DNA from: Marmoricola sp.
GTDB lineage: Bacteria; Actinomycetota; Actinomycetes; Propionibacteriales; Nocardioidaceae
Reading direction: 5' to 3'
Assembly: GCA_025965195.1 (NCBI GenBank)
Contig: JAOPXK010000059.1
Span: 21,758 to 85,757 of the forward strand
DNA length: 64,000 bases
This document shows, one piece after another, positions 24,010-32,436 of the stretch. A model generated the notes under the pieces. That model saw only the letters and a list, made by a program, of their open reading frames with translations. It searched no databases and was not told where the DNA came from. The position numbers and the translations under genes were made by a program. The stretch's first letter is position 1, and each line of letters starts with the position of its first letter.

Positions 24010-24852
24010 ATGTTCCGTGAGTTCAGCCGGTACGTCGCAATCGGTGACAGCGTCACCGAGGGCATGAACGACGGCGACGACCTGACCGGGTACGTCGGCT
24101 GGGCCGATCGGCTCGCCGCACACCTGGCTCGGCGCAACCCCGACCTGGAGTACGCCAACCTCGCGCTCCGCGGCCTGCGAACCCACGAGATCCGGAGCAC
24201 CCAGCTCGACCGGGCGCTCGCGCTGAAACCGGATCTGATGTCTGTCGTGTCCGGGGTCAACGACCTGCTGCACGGCAGCGACAACGCCCCGATCGTCGCC
24301 CAGATCGAGGAGATGTTCCTCGCCGCCCGGTCGACCGGCGCGACCGTGTTCACGATGACCGCGCCCGACTTCAGCCGCAACGTGCCGCTCGCCAGGCTGA
24401 TCCGGACCCGCAGCCTGGACTTCAACCGGCGGGTTGTCGAGGCGGCCGAACGCCAGGGCGTGATCGTGATCGACACCAACGTGCCGGTCGTGGTCGACGA
24501 CCCCAGGGTCTGGAGCGCCGACCGGCTGCATGCCTCGACGTTCGGTCACACGGTCGTCTCGGCCCTGGTCGCCGCCGGGCTCGGTGTGCCGATGGACTCC
24601 GTGGATCTCTCGGCCCCGCTACCGTCTCGGCCGGTGTTCGCCCTGCACCAGCGCATCGCACTCGAGACGCGCTGGGCGGCCGCGTTCGCCGGTCCCTGGC
24701 TCCATCGCCGGCTCACCGGCAAGTCGACCGGTGACGGCCGGGTCGCCAAGCACGCCGAGCTGGTGCGCGTCGCGCTGCTCGAGCAGCTAGATCGCAAGCT
24801 CGGGCTTGATCCGCTTGACGGACCAGACACGTTGCTTGCGTGCGGCGAGTGA
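24010..24852 (+). CDS. SGNH/GDSL-family hydrolase, cytoplasmic
   Basis: A 280-residue SGNH esterase without a signal peptide. Blocks: IGDSVTEG (nucleophile Ser), SGVNDLL (Asn), and the C-terminal DRLHASTFGH (Asp/His pair). AAGGAG (23994-23999) precedes ATG 24010. It differs from the secreted esterase at 1759 in having a short, basic C-terminal tail. The last 66 bp overlap the convergent YhgE-type gene on the other strand. Confidence 0.85.
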   Translation: MFREFSRYVAIGDSVTEGMNDGDDLTGYVGWADRLAAHLARRNPDLEYANLALRGLRTHEIRSTQLDRALALKPDLMSVVSGVNDLLHGSDNAPIVAQIEEMFLAARSTGATVFTMTAPDFSRNVPLARLIRTRSLDFNRRVVEAAERQGVIVIDTNVPVVVDDPRVWSADRLHASTFGHTVVSALVAAGLGVPMDSVDLSAPLPSRPVFALHQRIALETRWAAAFAGPWLHRRLTGKSTGDGRVAKHAELVRVALLEQLDRKLGLDPLDGPDTLLACGE

Positions 24853-26682
24853 CGTAGCGACGATCGCTGCGACGAACCACGCCACCAGCACCAGGGCGTC
24901 GCGGATGACCAGGCTGTCCAGGCCGCCGTACATCAGCTGCCGGAGGCCGTCGACGGCGTACGACATCGGCAGCACCTGGTGCAGCCAGTGGAGCGGTGTC
25001 GGGATCGTCTGCCAGGGGAACGTGCCCCCGGCGGTGACGAGCTGAAGAACCATCAGCACCAGGCCGAGGAACTGACCAGCGCTGCCCAGCCAGGCGTTGA
25101 GGGCGTGCACGATCGCGATGAACGTCGCCGTCATCAGCAGCATGAACCCCCACGTCCCGGCCGTGTCGGCGGGGACGATCCGGATCGCGAGGAGTACGAC
25201 GCCCAGCAGGGCCGTCATCTGCGCGACGCCGATCAGGGCAGGGGTGATCCAGCCGGCGATCGCCACCCTGAGCGGGGACTGGTTGGCTGCCATCGCCCGG
25301 CTCGAGAGCGGCCGCACCAGCAGGAACAGCACGTATCCGCCGATCCAGGCGGCGAGCGCCATGAAGAAGGGCGCGAGGCCTGCGCCGTACGACGACGCCC
25401 TGGTCTGGGCTGCACTCGAGATCTCGACCGGGTTGCCGATCGTCGCGGCGACCCGGTTGCGGGTGGAGTCGCTGACGGCCGGGATCTGGTCCACGCCGGC
25501 CTGCAGCCCCTTGCTGAGCTGGGCGCTCCCGTCGTGCAGTCGGGCCAGGCCGGTGTTGAGCTGGGCTCCGCCGGCCTTGACGCCGGTGGCACCGGTCGCG
25601 AGCTTCTCGGCGCCGTCCCGGGCCTGACTGATCCCGTCCACCAGGTCGGGGATGTCGGCGGCGAGCGTGGCGTTGCCGTCGGCGACCTGCCTCGCGCCAC
25701 CGGCGAGGTTGTCCAGGTCGCGCACCGTCTGCTGGACCTGGGAGTTCGCATCGCGGATGGGCTGGTCGAGCCGGTCGTAGATCCTGAGCAGCTGGTCACG
25801 CTGGTTGGCGTCGAGCCCGAGCGCCTGCATCCGCCCGATCAGGTCCGACCGGCGCGCCGCATAGTCGTCGGAGAGCCGGGTCGAGACGTTGCCGACCGTG
25901 TCGGCGGTGTTCGCGACCCGCCGGTTGCCGTCGGCGACCTGGCGAGCCCCGTCGGCCAGCCGCCTGGTCTGGCTGGGCAACGCGGACGCGCTGGTCGCGA
26001 TCGTGTCCAGGCTGCCAGCCAGCTCGGTGGCTCCGGTCGACAGCCGGCCCGCACCGCTCGCGACCTGCTGGCCTCCGGACTGAGCCGTCGTCAGGCCCTC
26101 CGTGAGCTGCTGGGCGCCGTCTGCCGCGGTGACCAGCGATCCGCGGACCTGGGAGAGACCGAGCAGGAAGTTCGTCGCAGCCTCGGTGCCGACCCGCTGC
26201 GCGAGGGCATCGCGGACCTTGACCGTGACCTGGTCGGCGATGGTCGTGGAAAGGTAGGAGTTCGCGTCGTTCGTGGTCATCTCCAGCTTGGCCTGGCGGG
26301 GGGTGAAGCGCGCCGAGGACGTCAGGGCGGCGCTGAAGTCGCGCGGAATGGTGAGCGCGAAGTCGTAGCGACCTTCGTGGACACCGTCCCTCGCGGTGGC
26401 CTCGCTGACCTCGTGCCAGTCGAAGGAGTTGCCCTTCAGCAGCTCGTCGGCGACGTCCGCGCCTGCCTTGACCGGCTTGCCGTCGGCGTCGGTCGCGCCA
26501 CTGTCGAGTACGACGAGGGCGGCCGGAACGTTCTTCAGGGCGCCGTAGGGGTCGTGGTTCGCGTAGAGGTAGAGGCCGCCGTACAGCGTGGGGATCAACG
26601 CGAGTGCGAGCAACGCCAGCCGGGGCGCTCGCCCCGAGGAGATCCGTCGTAGCTCGGTCAGGGCCATGCGCAGCGAGGTCAT
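24787..26682 (-). CDS. YhgE/Pip-domain membrane protein (ABC-2-like)
   Basis: A 631-residue protein with one N-terminal helix (LALLALALIPTLYGGLYLYA), a long extracytoplasmic region, and five or six C-terminal helices, the standard YhgE/Pip layout. The outside region contains repeated Gly/Ala-rich heptad segments (VADGARQVADGNRRVAN, AGGARQVADGNATLAAD), predicted to form coiled-coil stalks. Relatives include the Lactococcus phage-infection protein Pip, B. subtilis YueB (the SPP1 receptor), and ESX/Wss-associated EsaA. It overlaps the upstream ABC-like gene by 4 bp (ATGA), so the two probably form a membrane complex. Stop codon TAG. Confidence 0.85.
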   Translation of the reverse strand: MTSLRMALTELRRISSGRAPRLALLALALIPTLYGGLYLYANHDPYGALKNVPAALVVLDSGATDADGKPVKAGADVADELLKGNSFDWHEVSEATARDGVHEGRYDFALTIPRDFSAALTSSARFTPRQAKLEMTTNDANSYLSTTIADQVTVKVRDALAQRVGTEAATNFLLGLSQVRGSLVTAADGAQQLTEGLTTAQSGGQQVASGAGRLSTGATELAGSLDTIATSASALPSQTRRLADGARQVADGNRRVANTADTVGNVSTRLSDDYAARRSDLIGRMQALGLDANQRDQLLRIYDRLDQPIRDANSQVQQTVRDLDNLAGGARQVADGNATLAADIPDLVDGISQARDGAEKLATGATGVKAGGAQLNTGLARLHDGSAQLSKGLQAGVDQIPAVSDSTRNRVAATIGNPVEISSAAQTRASSYGAGLAPFFMALAAWIGGYVLFLLVRPLSSRAMAANQSPLRVAIAGWITPALIGVAQMTALLGVVLLAIRIVPADTAGTWGFMLLMTATFIAIVHALNAWLGSAGQFLGLVLMVLQLVTAGGTFPWQTIPTPLHWLHQVLPMSYAVDGLRQLMYGGLDSLVIRDALVLVAWFVAAIVATSLAARKQRVWSVKRIKPELAI

Positions 26683-27305
26683 TCGTCCTCCATGTTGCCG
26701 AGTGCTGTCGTTCTCTCCAAGAGGGGCTCGGCGACGCCGACCGAGGTCGTGACGAGCACGCCGAACCCGTCATCGGCCAGCGCCCGGACCGTCCCCAGCC
26801 AGTTCGTCGCGAGCTCGCCGTGTCGTTCCGGGAGCGTCAGCACCAGGAACGACACGTCCTTGCGAAGGGCGGCCAGCCTGGCGAGCGCCTTGACCCGGGC
26901 GCCGGTCGAGAGGTCCTCCATCCGGTCACCGACGTAGTCACCGAGTCCTTGTTCGTCCAACCACCGGCGCACGTGCCTGCGGCCGGCCGAGTGATGCGCC
27001 ATCGCGAGCTCCTCACCGACGATGGTGGTCAGGGGGAGGTTGTCGTCGGGCTCGCTGACACCGGGCACATCGACCAGGGCAACGGCGCGCTGCAGGTGCG
27101 TCCGCTTGGCGTCGCCGTCCAGGGTGACGGTGCCTTCGTGCGGCTCGAGGCGACCGGCGAGGGTCAGGGCGAGGGCGGTGTGGCCATGGCCCGGGTCGCC
27201 GTACGCGATCAGCAGGTCGCCGGTCTCGAGCTGGAGTGACGTCGGGCGGAGGAGCCGCTGGCGGCGGTCGTTGACGGTCACGCCGTGGGCCTCGAGGAGG
27301 CTCAT
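26679..27305 (-). CDS. Degenerate ABC-transporter ATPase-like subunit
   Basis: A 208-residue ABC-type domain. The Walker A position reads GDPGHGHTALALTLAG, where His replaces the invariant Lys; the Walker B region (VSFLVLTLPERHG) lacks the Asp-Glu pair; an LSTGAR segment stands at the LSGGQ position. The domain therefore keeps the fold but has lost the residues needed for ATP hydrolysis. Both ends overlap neighbours by 4 bp, so it is produced with the YhgE-like protein and probably serves as a structural partner, or binds nucleotide without turnover. Confidence 0.75.
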   Translation of the reverse strand: MSLLEAHGVTVNDRRQRLLRPTSLQLETGDLLIAYGDPGHGHTALALTLAGRLEPHEGTVTLDGDAKRTHLQRAVALVDVPGVSEPDDNLPLTTIVGEELAMAHHSAGRRHVRRWLDEQGLGDYVGDRMEDLSTGARVKALARLAALRKDVSFLVLTLPERHGELATNWLGTVRALADDGFGVLVTTSVGVAEPLLERTTALGNMEDE

Positions 27306-27841
27306 GCTGCTGTGGTGCCGAACGTGAAGGTGGCCATGGTGTGGGTGTCCTCCTCGGCCGACCAGACCAGTGCCGCCTCTGTTGCATGGGCCTCGATCGG
27401 GAGTTTTCGACGGAGCGCGGTGCGCAGTGACGCGGTGTCCTCACCATCCGGCAGCGGCACGCTCAGGTGCGGGATGATCTCGCCGAACTGACCACCGTAC
27501 GGCGGGAATTCGGGGAACAGCCGGTGCAGGCCGTGCGCGAGGCGCCGGAAGATGTCGGACGGCTCAGGTGCGAGGTACGTCGGACCGGACGGGAACTCGC
27601 AGACCTCGGCGAGCCGATAGCCGAACGAGATGACGTCCGCGAAGAAGTGGTCGAGCTCTCCGATCACGCCGTCGTGGATCGCCTCGGGCGGCATGAAGGG
27701 CGCGAGCAGGGTGATGTGCGCGGCCAGCCCGTGGTCGCGCGGAAGGAGGGCCGGGGCGACCTGGAGAGCGCGCCGCCGCACGATGGTCTCGGCTTCGCGC
27801 ACCGGGATCAGCAGCACGGTCCTGCCTGGCTTGCTCTCCAC
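27302..27841 (-). CDS. 2'-5' RNA ligase/2H-phosphoesterase-like protein
   Basis: A 179-residue 2H-family protein. The two H-x-T/S motifs are HITLL and HLSVPL, the catalytic pair for cyclic-phosphate or 2',5'-phosphodiester chemistry. It is the first gene of a three-gene minus-strand operon (2H protein, ABC-like, YhgE-like), with ATGA overlaps. GTG 27841 sits seven bases behind TAGCGT. Why an RNA- or nucleotide-processing enzyme is coupled to a membrane complex is unknown. A separate thpR gene lies at 57412. Confidence 0.75.
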   Translation of the reverse strand: MESKPGRTVLLIPVREAETIVRRRALQVAPALLPRDHGLAAHITLLAPFMPPEAIHDGVIGELDHFFADVISFGYRLAEVCEFPSGPTYLAPEPSDIFRRLAHGLHRLFPEFPPYGGQFGEIIPHLSVPLPDGEDTASLRTALRRKLPIEAHATEAALVWSAEEDTHTMATFTFGTTAA

Positions 27842-27848
27842 TCACGCC

Positions 27849-27854
27849 ACGCTA
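27849..27854 (-). promoter_or_regulatory. -10 hexamer TAGCGT, leaderless promoter
   Basis: TAGCGT on the minus strand, seven bases, then GTG 27841. Confidence 0.45.
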
Positions 27855-27864
27855 GTGGTTTCTC

Positions 27865-27870
27865 TACGCT
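27865..27870 (+). promoter_or_regulatory. -10 hexamer TACGCT, leaderless CDF promoter
   Basis: TACGCT, six bases, then ATG 27877. Confidence 0.5.
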
Positions 27871-27876
27871 GGGGTC

Positions 27877-28818
27877 ATGGGTCACTCGCACGATCACGCA
27901 TACATGAGTGGGGGGCACGCCTCCGGGCGGGAAGCGGATCGCGCACGACTTCGCCTGGTGCTGGCGGTCACGGTCCTGGTGACCGTTGTCGAGATCGTCG
28001 GAGCCGTGGTGAGCCACTCGCTGGCGCTCTTCGCCGACGCGGGCCACATGATGACCGACGCGGCTGCGATCGTGCTCGCCCTGTCGGCCTCGCTGATGGC
28101 GACACTGCCGGCTTCCGAACGACGGACCTTCGGCTACCACCGGGCAGAGATCCTCGCGGCGATGGTCAATGCCCTTGTCCTGTTGGGCGTTTGCACCTGG
28201 CTCGGCTACTCCGGCGTACGTCGGCTGCTTCATCCCACGCACGTGGACGCGGGCCAGATGCTGCTCTTCGCGGCGGTCGGACTGGCCGCGAACCTCACGT
28301 CGATCGTGCTGCTGGCCGCCCGACGCGACTCCTCGCTGAACATGAGGGGCGCCTATCTCGAGGTGCTCGGCGACCTGCTCGGGTCGTTCTTCACGGTCGT
28401 CGCAGCAGTGGTGATCCTGGCGAGCGGGTTCCTGCGGGCGGACTCGATCGTCTCGCTGCTGATCGCCGTACTCATCCTGCCGCGGTCCTGGTCGCTGCTT
28501 CGCGAAACCGTTGCGGTGCTGCTCGAGTCGGCGCCGCCCGACGTCGACGTTGCCTCGGTGCGGACCCATCTTCTCGGCGCCGACGGCGTCGTCGAGGTCC
28601 ATGACCTGCATGCCTGGATGATCACCAGCGGGATGCCCGCGATGTCGGCGCACATCACGGTGACCGATGCAGCGCTGGCCGCCCGGGGCGTCGGGGTGAT
28701 CCTCGACGACCTCACTCGATGTGTCGCCGAGCACTTCGGCATCGACCACGCGACCCTCCAGATCGAGCCGCAGTCCCATCGCGCCCACGAGAACCTCGGC
28801 GAGACCGACCACGCCTGA
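27877..28818 (+). CDS. Cation diffusion facilitator metal exporter (CzcD-like)
   Basis: A 313-residue Zn2+/Cd2+/Co2+:proton antiporter. The His-rich N-terminus (MGHSHDHAYMSGGHASG) probably binds metal. Six helices carry the transport site: DAGHMMTD in helix 2 and EVLGDLLGS in helix 5 give the His/Asp ligands. The C-terminal cytoplasmic domain (VVEVHDLHAWMITSGMPAMS) is the usual metal-sensing ferredoxin-like fold. It starts with a leaderless layout and is divergent from the 2H-protein operon. Confidence 0.92.
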   Translation: MGHSHDHAYMSGGHASGREADRARLRLVLAVTVLVTVVEIVGAVVSHSLALFADAGHMMTDAAAIVLALSASLMATLPASERRTFGYHRAEILAAMVNALVLLGVCTWLGYSGVRRLLHPTHVDAGQMLLFAAVGLAANLTSIVLLAARRDSSLNMRGAYLEVLGDLLGSFFTVVAAVVILASGFLRADSIVSLLIAVLILPRSWSLLRETVAVLLESAPPDVDVASVRTHLLGADGVVEVHDLHAWMITSGMPAMSAHITVTDAALAARGVGVILDDLTRCVAEHFGIDHATLQIEPQSHRAHENLGETDHA

Positions 28819-28836
28819 CGGTGGGCTCGGTGGGCT

Positions 28837-28858
28837 CGGTGGTCGAGCTCGTCGAGAC
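28837..28858. repeat. Dispersed palindromic repeat, intergenic copy
   Basis: CGGTGGTCGAGCTCGTCGAG followed by AC. It lies in the 40-bp gap between two convergent genes and touches the stop codon of the MBL gene. Two GGTGGGCTC units lie just before it. Confidence 0.7.
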
Positions 28859-29797
28859 TCAGGCCCAGGGATCCTGGCGCTGCCAGAGGGTCGGCAGTGA
28901 GAGCGCGACACCGTCCTGCTCGGCGAGCCGGCTGAGCACGGAGATCGTGACGTCGAGGTCATCCCCGGCGTACGGCAGGGCGCGCAGCGGCTGGTCGAGA
29001 GAGCGGAAGAAGTCGTCCCAGTGGGTGAGGACGGCGCGCCGGGCGCCGACCGTGCGGACGGTCTCGGCCCAGTAGTCCTCGATGTACGACGCCGGCTGCA
29101 GTCCGAGCATGCCGACGCCCAGGTAGGCGACGTCGGCCCTGTGGCCGGCGAGGGCACCCGGCACGAACCCGGCGCTGCCCTGGATGAGCGCGGAGGTGCC
29201 ACTGCGATGACGCGCGAGGACCGACCAGGCCTCGCCGCACTTGAAGGAACCCACCTTCGTCGGCATCACGACCGGCTCGGTGATCTCGCCGGGAAAGCGG
29301 TCGGGCGGGCAATGGTGCGACTCGACCAGCGTCACCGTCCAGGCGCCGAGCTCGATCGGGGCACCGGGAGCAGCGACCAGGATCTGGCCGGCCGGTAGTC
29401 CGTGCCCGCGGCCGAGGTTCGCAGTCGACTCGCCACCGACCAGCACCGCACCGGTCCTCTCCGCGACCGCGGCCGAGTCGAGGGCATGGTCGTAGTGGCT
29501 GTGCACCGGAACGACCGCCTCGAGTCGTCCGGTGTCTCCGGTGGTCGAGCTCGTCGAGACCCCTGCCCGGGCGAGGGATTCGCCGATCCGGGCGCGGTCG
29601 GGACCGATCCTCCCGAGCAGGGTCCGGAGCATCGGCGGGCGGGTGAAGAACCCGTCGGTGAGGATGGCCGACTCACCGTCGGTCAGCAGCAGCGTGCTGA
29701 CTCCGAGAAACGTGACCGACAGCTCGCCGGTTGCGGGAGGTACGTCGAAGAGCGCGGTGTACCGCCTGAGCGAGGGCCGGCCAGCCTTGAGCCTCAT
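28859..29797 (-). CDS. MBL-fold metallo-hydrolase
   Basis: A 312-residue metallo-beta-lactamase-fold hydrolase. The metal motif HSHYDHALD fits HxHxDH, and further ligands are likely in VESHHCPPD and LTHWDDF. The substrate is unknown. It is the last gene of the padR-fadH-MBL operon, overlapping fadH by 4 bp. Residues before the metal motif (VSTSSTTGDTGR) are encoded by a copy of the dispersed palindromic repeat, apparently inserted in frame. Confidence 0.8.
   Translation of the reverse strand: MRLKAGRPSLRRYTALFDVPPATGELSVTFLGVSTLLLTDGESAILTDGFFTRPPMLRTLLGRIGPDRARIGESLARAGVSTSSTTGDTGRLEAVVPVHSHYDHALDSAAVAERTGAVLVGGESTANLGRGHGLPAGQILVAAPGAPIELGAWTVTLVESHHCPPDRFPGEITEPVVMPTKVGSFKCGEAWSVLARHRSGTSALIQGSAGFVPGALAGHRADVAYLGVGMLGLQPASYIEDYWAETVRTVGARRAVLTHWDDFFRSLDQPLRALPYAGDDLDVTISVLSRLAEQDGVALSLPTLWQRQDPWA
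29538..29563. repeat. Dispersed palindromic repeat inside the MBL gene
   Basis: CCGGTGGTCGAGCTCGTCGA plus GACCC. On the coding strand (minus) it is read as VSTSSTTG. Confidence 0.7.
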
Positions 29798-31821
29798 GCC
29801 GTTGCGGCGAGTCGGGTGCCCTGCTCGATCGCCCGCTTGGCGTCGAGCTCGGCGGCGATGTCGGCGCCGCCGATCAGGTGCACCTTGCGGCCGGCGGCCA
29901 GGAGTTCGTCGTACAGGCCCCGCACCGACTCCTGGCCGGCACAGATCACCACCTGGTCGACGTCGAGCACCGACGTCACCCCATCGACGGTGAGGTGCAG
30001 GCCGGCGTCATCGATCCGGTCGTAGGACGCACCGCCGACCTGGTGCACCCCCGACTGCTTCAGCACCGCGCGGTGCGCCCACCCGGAGGTCTTGGCGAGG
30101 CCGATGCCGATCGGGCTGGTCTTGCGCTGGAGCAGCCAGACCTCCCGGATCGGCGTACGTGCCTTCTGCTCCATCAGGCCGCCGGGGTGCAGGGAGGGGT
30201 CGCCGACACCCCAGTGCGCGAGCCACTCGTCGACGGTCTCGGCCGGATCGTGGGTCAACCAGACCGATACGTCCACGCCGATGCCGCCGGCGCCAACGAC
30301 TGCGACCTTCCGGCCGGGCACCACGGTGCCGTTGAGGACGTCGGCGTACGACACGGCCTTGGGGTGGTCGATGCCCGGGATGGCCGGCATCCGCGGTTCG
30401 ACGCCGGTCGCGACCACGACCTCGTCGAAGTCGGCCAAATCGGAGGAGGTCGCCGCCACGTTGAGGCGTACGTCGACACCGAGCACCTCGAGCCGACGGG
30501 TGTAGTAGCGCAGCGTGTCCTTGAAGTCCTCCTTGCCGGGGACCTCCATCGCGAGGCGGAACTGGCCGCCGAGCGATGAGCCCTTCTCGAAGAGCGTCAC
30601 GTCGAACTTCCGCTCCGCATAGGAGACGGCGGCCGACAGCCCGGCCGGACCGGCGCCGACGACGGCGACGTTCCTCGGCCGGTCGAGCGCGGTGCCGACC
30701 CTGGGCAGCGCAAGCAGCACGATCTCGGTCTCCCGGCAGGCGCGCGGGTTGACCAAGCAGGACGCGTGCTCGTTCTTGAACACCTGGTCCAGGCAGGCCT
30801 GGTTGCAGGCGATGCAGGTGTTGATCTCGTCGGCTCGTTCGTCGCGGGCCTTGTTGACGAACTCGGGGTCGGCCAGCAAGGGGCGCGCCATCGAGATCAG
30901 GTCGGCGGTGCCGTCGGCCAGGATCTGCTCGGCCAGCTCGGGGGTGTTGATCCGGTTGGACGCGCAGACCGGGATGGACACCTCGCCCTTGAGCCGCTGG
31001 GTCGCCCAGACCCAGGCGCCGCGCGGGACCTGGGTGATGATCGTCGGCACTCGTGCTTCGTGCCAGCCGATGCCGGTGTTCAGGACGGTCGCGCCGGCCT
31101 CCTCGAGCAGATGGGCGAGCGTGACCACTTCGTCCCAGGTCTGGCCGCCCTCGACCAGATCGAGCAGCGAGAGCCGGTAGATGATTGGGAAGCCCTCGCC
31201 GACCTCCTCGCGTGTCCGGCGGACGACCTCGACCGGGAAGCGCATCCGGTTCGCCGACGTACCGCCCCACTTGTCGGTGCGGTCGTTGGTGCGCTCGGCG
31301 AGGAACTGGTTGATCAGGTAGCCCTCGGAGCCCATGATCTCGACGCCGTCGTACCCGGCTCGCTTGGCGAGACCGGCCGTCCGGGCGAAGTCGGAGGCGG
31401 TCCGGTCGGCGCCCTTCGTGGACAGCGCGCTCGGCTTGAAGGGAGTGATCGGTGACTTCCTGGCCGACGCCGAGACCGAGAACGGCGTGTAGCCGTAGCG
31501 CCCCGCGTGCAGGATCTGCATCGCGATCGCGCCGCCTTCCTCGTGCACCGCGCCGGTGACCTGCTTGTGGCGTTCGGACTGCAGCCGGGTCGACATCTCC
31601 GAGGCGAACGGCTTGAGCCAGCCGCGCTTGTTGGGGGAGTAGCCGCCGGTGATGATCAGCCCGACCCCGCCGGCAGCGCGCTCACGGAAGTACGCCGCCA
31701 GCTTCGGGATGTCCCAGAAGAAGTCCTCCAGGCCGGTGTGCATCGAGCCCATCACCGTGCGGTTGCGCAGGGTCAGGTCGCCGATGGTGATCGGCTGGAA
31801 GAGGTGCGGGTAGGCGGTCAT
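29794..31821 (-). CDS. fadH: NADPH-dependent 2,4-dienoyl-CoA reductase
   Basis: A 675-residue FadH-type enzyme for degradation of unsaturated fatty acids. Three parts are seen: an Old-Yellow-Enzyme TIM barrel binding FMN (residues ~1-330, with GYLINQFL), a 4Fe-4S site (Cys336, 339, 343, 355 in CIACNQACL and ASCLVNP), and a C-terminal FAD/NADPH domain (VAVVGAGPAGLSAAVSYAER and KVAVVGAGGIGVDVSVWL). Length fits the family norm. Its start overlaps the PadR stop (ATGA), so the regulator is co-transcribed and may respond to a related acyl-CoA or phenolic ligand. Confidence 0.92.
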   Translation of the reverse strand: MTAYPHLFQPITIGDLTLRNRTVMGSMHTGLEDFFWDIPKLAAYFRERAAGGVGLIITGGYSPNKRGWLKPFASEMSTRLQSERHKQVTGAVHEEGGAIAMQILHAGRYGYTPFSVSASARKSPITPFKPSALSTKGADRTASDFARTAGLAKRAGYDGVEIMGSEGYLINQFLAERTNDRTDKWGGTSANRMRFPVEVVRRTREEVGEGFPIIYRLSLLDLVEGGQTWDEVVTLAHLLEEAGATVLNTGIGWHEARVPTIITQVPRGAWVWATQRLKGEVSIPVCASNRINTPELAEQILADGTADLISMARPLLADPEFVNKARDERADEINTCIACNQACLDQVFKNEHASCLVNPRACRETEIVLLALPRVGTALDRPRNVAVVGAGPAGLSAAVSYAERKFDVTLFEKGSSLGGQFRLAMEVPGKEDFKDTLRYYTRRLEVLGVDVRLNVAATSSDLADFDEVVVATGVEPRMPAIPGIDHPKAVSYADVLNGTVVPGRKVAVVGAGGIGVDVSVWLTHDPAETVDEWLAHWGVGDPSLHPGGLMEQKARTPIREVWLLQRKTSPIGIGLAKTSGWAHRAVLKQSGVHQVGGASYDRIDDAGLHLTVDGVTSVLDVDQVVICAGQESVRGLYDELLAAGRKVHLIGGADIAAELDAKRAIEQGTRLAATA

Positions 31822-32390
31822 CGGGAGCCGTCCTTCGGTGAGTGGGCGTCGAGGTACTCGCAGAGCCAGGTGATCCAGAAGGTCTCCTGGTGGATGCCGC
31901 CGCGGAGGACGAGATAGGTGTCGAGCTCGCGGCCGGTGAGGTCTGCTGGTGTGGGGTAGTCGCGGGCGCGCAGGGACTCGTAGTGGCTGAGCCGGGTCCG
32001 GTGGTCGGCGATCAGGTGCCTGATGTCGGCGAGCAGGGCCGCCCGGTCGCCGTACGACGCACCGCGCATCTTCACAGCCAGCTCACTACGGAAACCGGCG
32101 TGCGGAGTGGCCGAGCCGATCCAGTCGGAGAGCACCTTGGCGCCGACATCGGTAACGGCGTACTCGCGCTTCTCGGGCCGTCCCGCCTGGCCGATCACGG
32201 TCGCGGTCACCCAGCCGTCGTCCTCCATCCGGCGCAGCACCTTGTAGATCTGCTGGTGGGTGGCGCTCCAGAAGAACCCGATGGAGCGGTCGAACCGACG
32301 GGCCAGCTCCAGGCCGGCCGCCGGTCGCTCGCTCAACGAGACAAGGAGGGCGTGTTCGAGTGCCACGAGAACACTCTGCGGCTTGGTCAC
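31818..32390 (-). CDS. PadR-family transcriptional regulator
   Basis: A 190-residue PadR/Vir-type protein: winged HTH (LLVSLSERPAAGLELARRF, then QIYKVLRRMEDDGWVTATVI) and a C-terminal helical dimerisation domain. GTG 32390 is the first codon before the HTH. A perfect 14-bp palindrome lies seven bases upstream and is the probable autoregulatory operator. It leads the operon with fadH and the MBL gene. Confidence 0.85.
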   Translation of the reverse strand: MTKPQSVLVALEHALLVSLSERPAAGLELARRFDRSIGFFWSATHQQIYKVLRRMEDDGWVTATVIGQAGRPEKREYAVTDVGAKVLSDWIGSATPHAGFRSELAVKMRGASYGDRAALLADIRHLIADHRTRLSHYESLRARDYPTPADLTGRELDTYLVLRGGIHQETFWITWLCEYLDAHSPKDGSR

Positions 32391-32396
32391 CCCCTA

Positions 32397-32410
32397 TGCA
32401 ACTAGTTGCA
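32397..32410. promoter_or_regulatory. Perfect 14-bp palindrome, probable PadR operator
   Basis: TGCAACTAGTTGCA reads the same on both strands and lies 7-20 bp before the PadR start codon. Confidence 0.6.
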
Positions 32411-32436
32411 CAGTGGCGTGGGTCACTCGCCGGGTC

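Noticed and set aside
24787..26682. Prophage or phage gene, because YhgE/Pip is called phage infection protein
   Set aside because: The name refers to a host surface receptor. No integrase, capsid, tail or att site is present.
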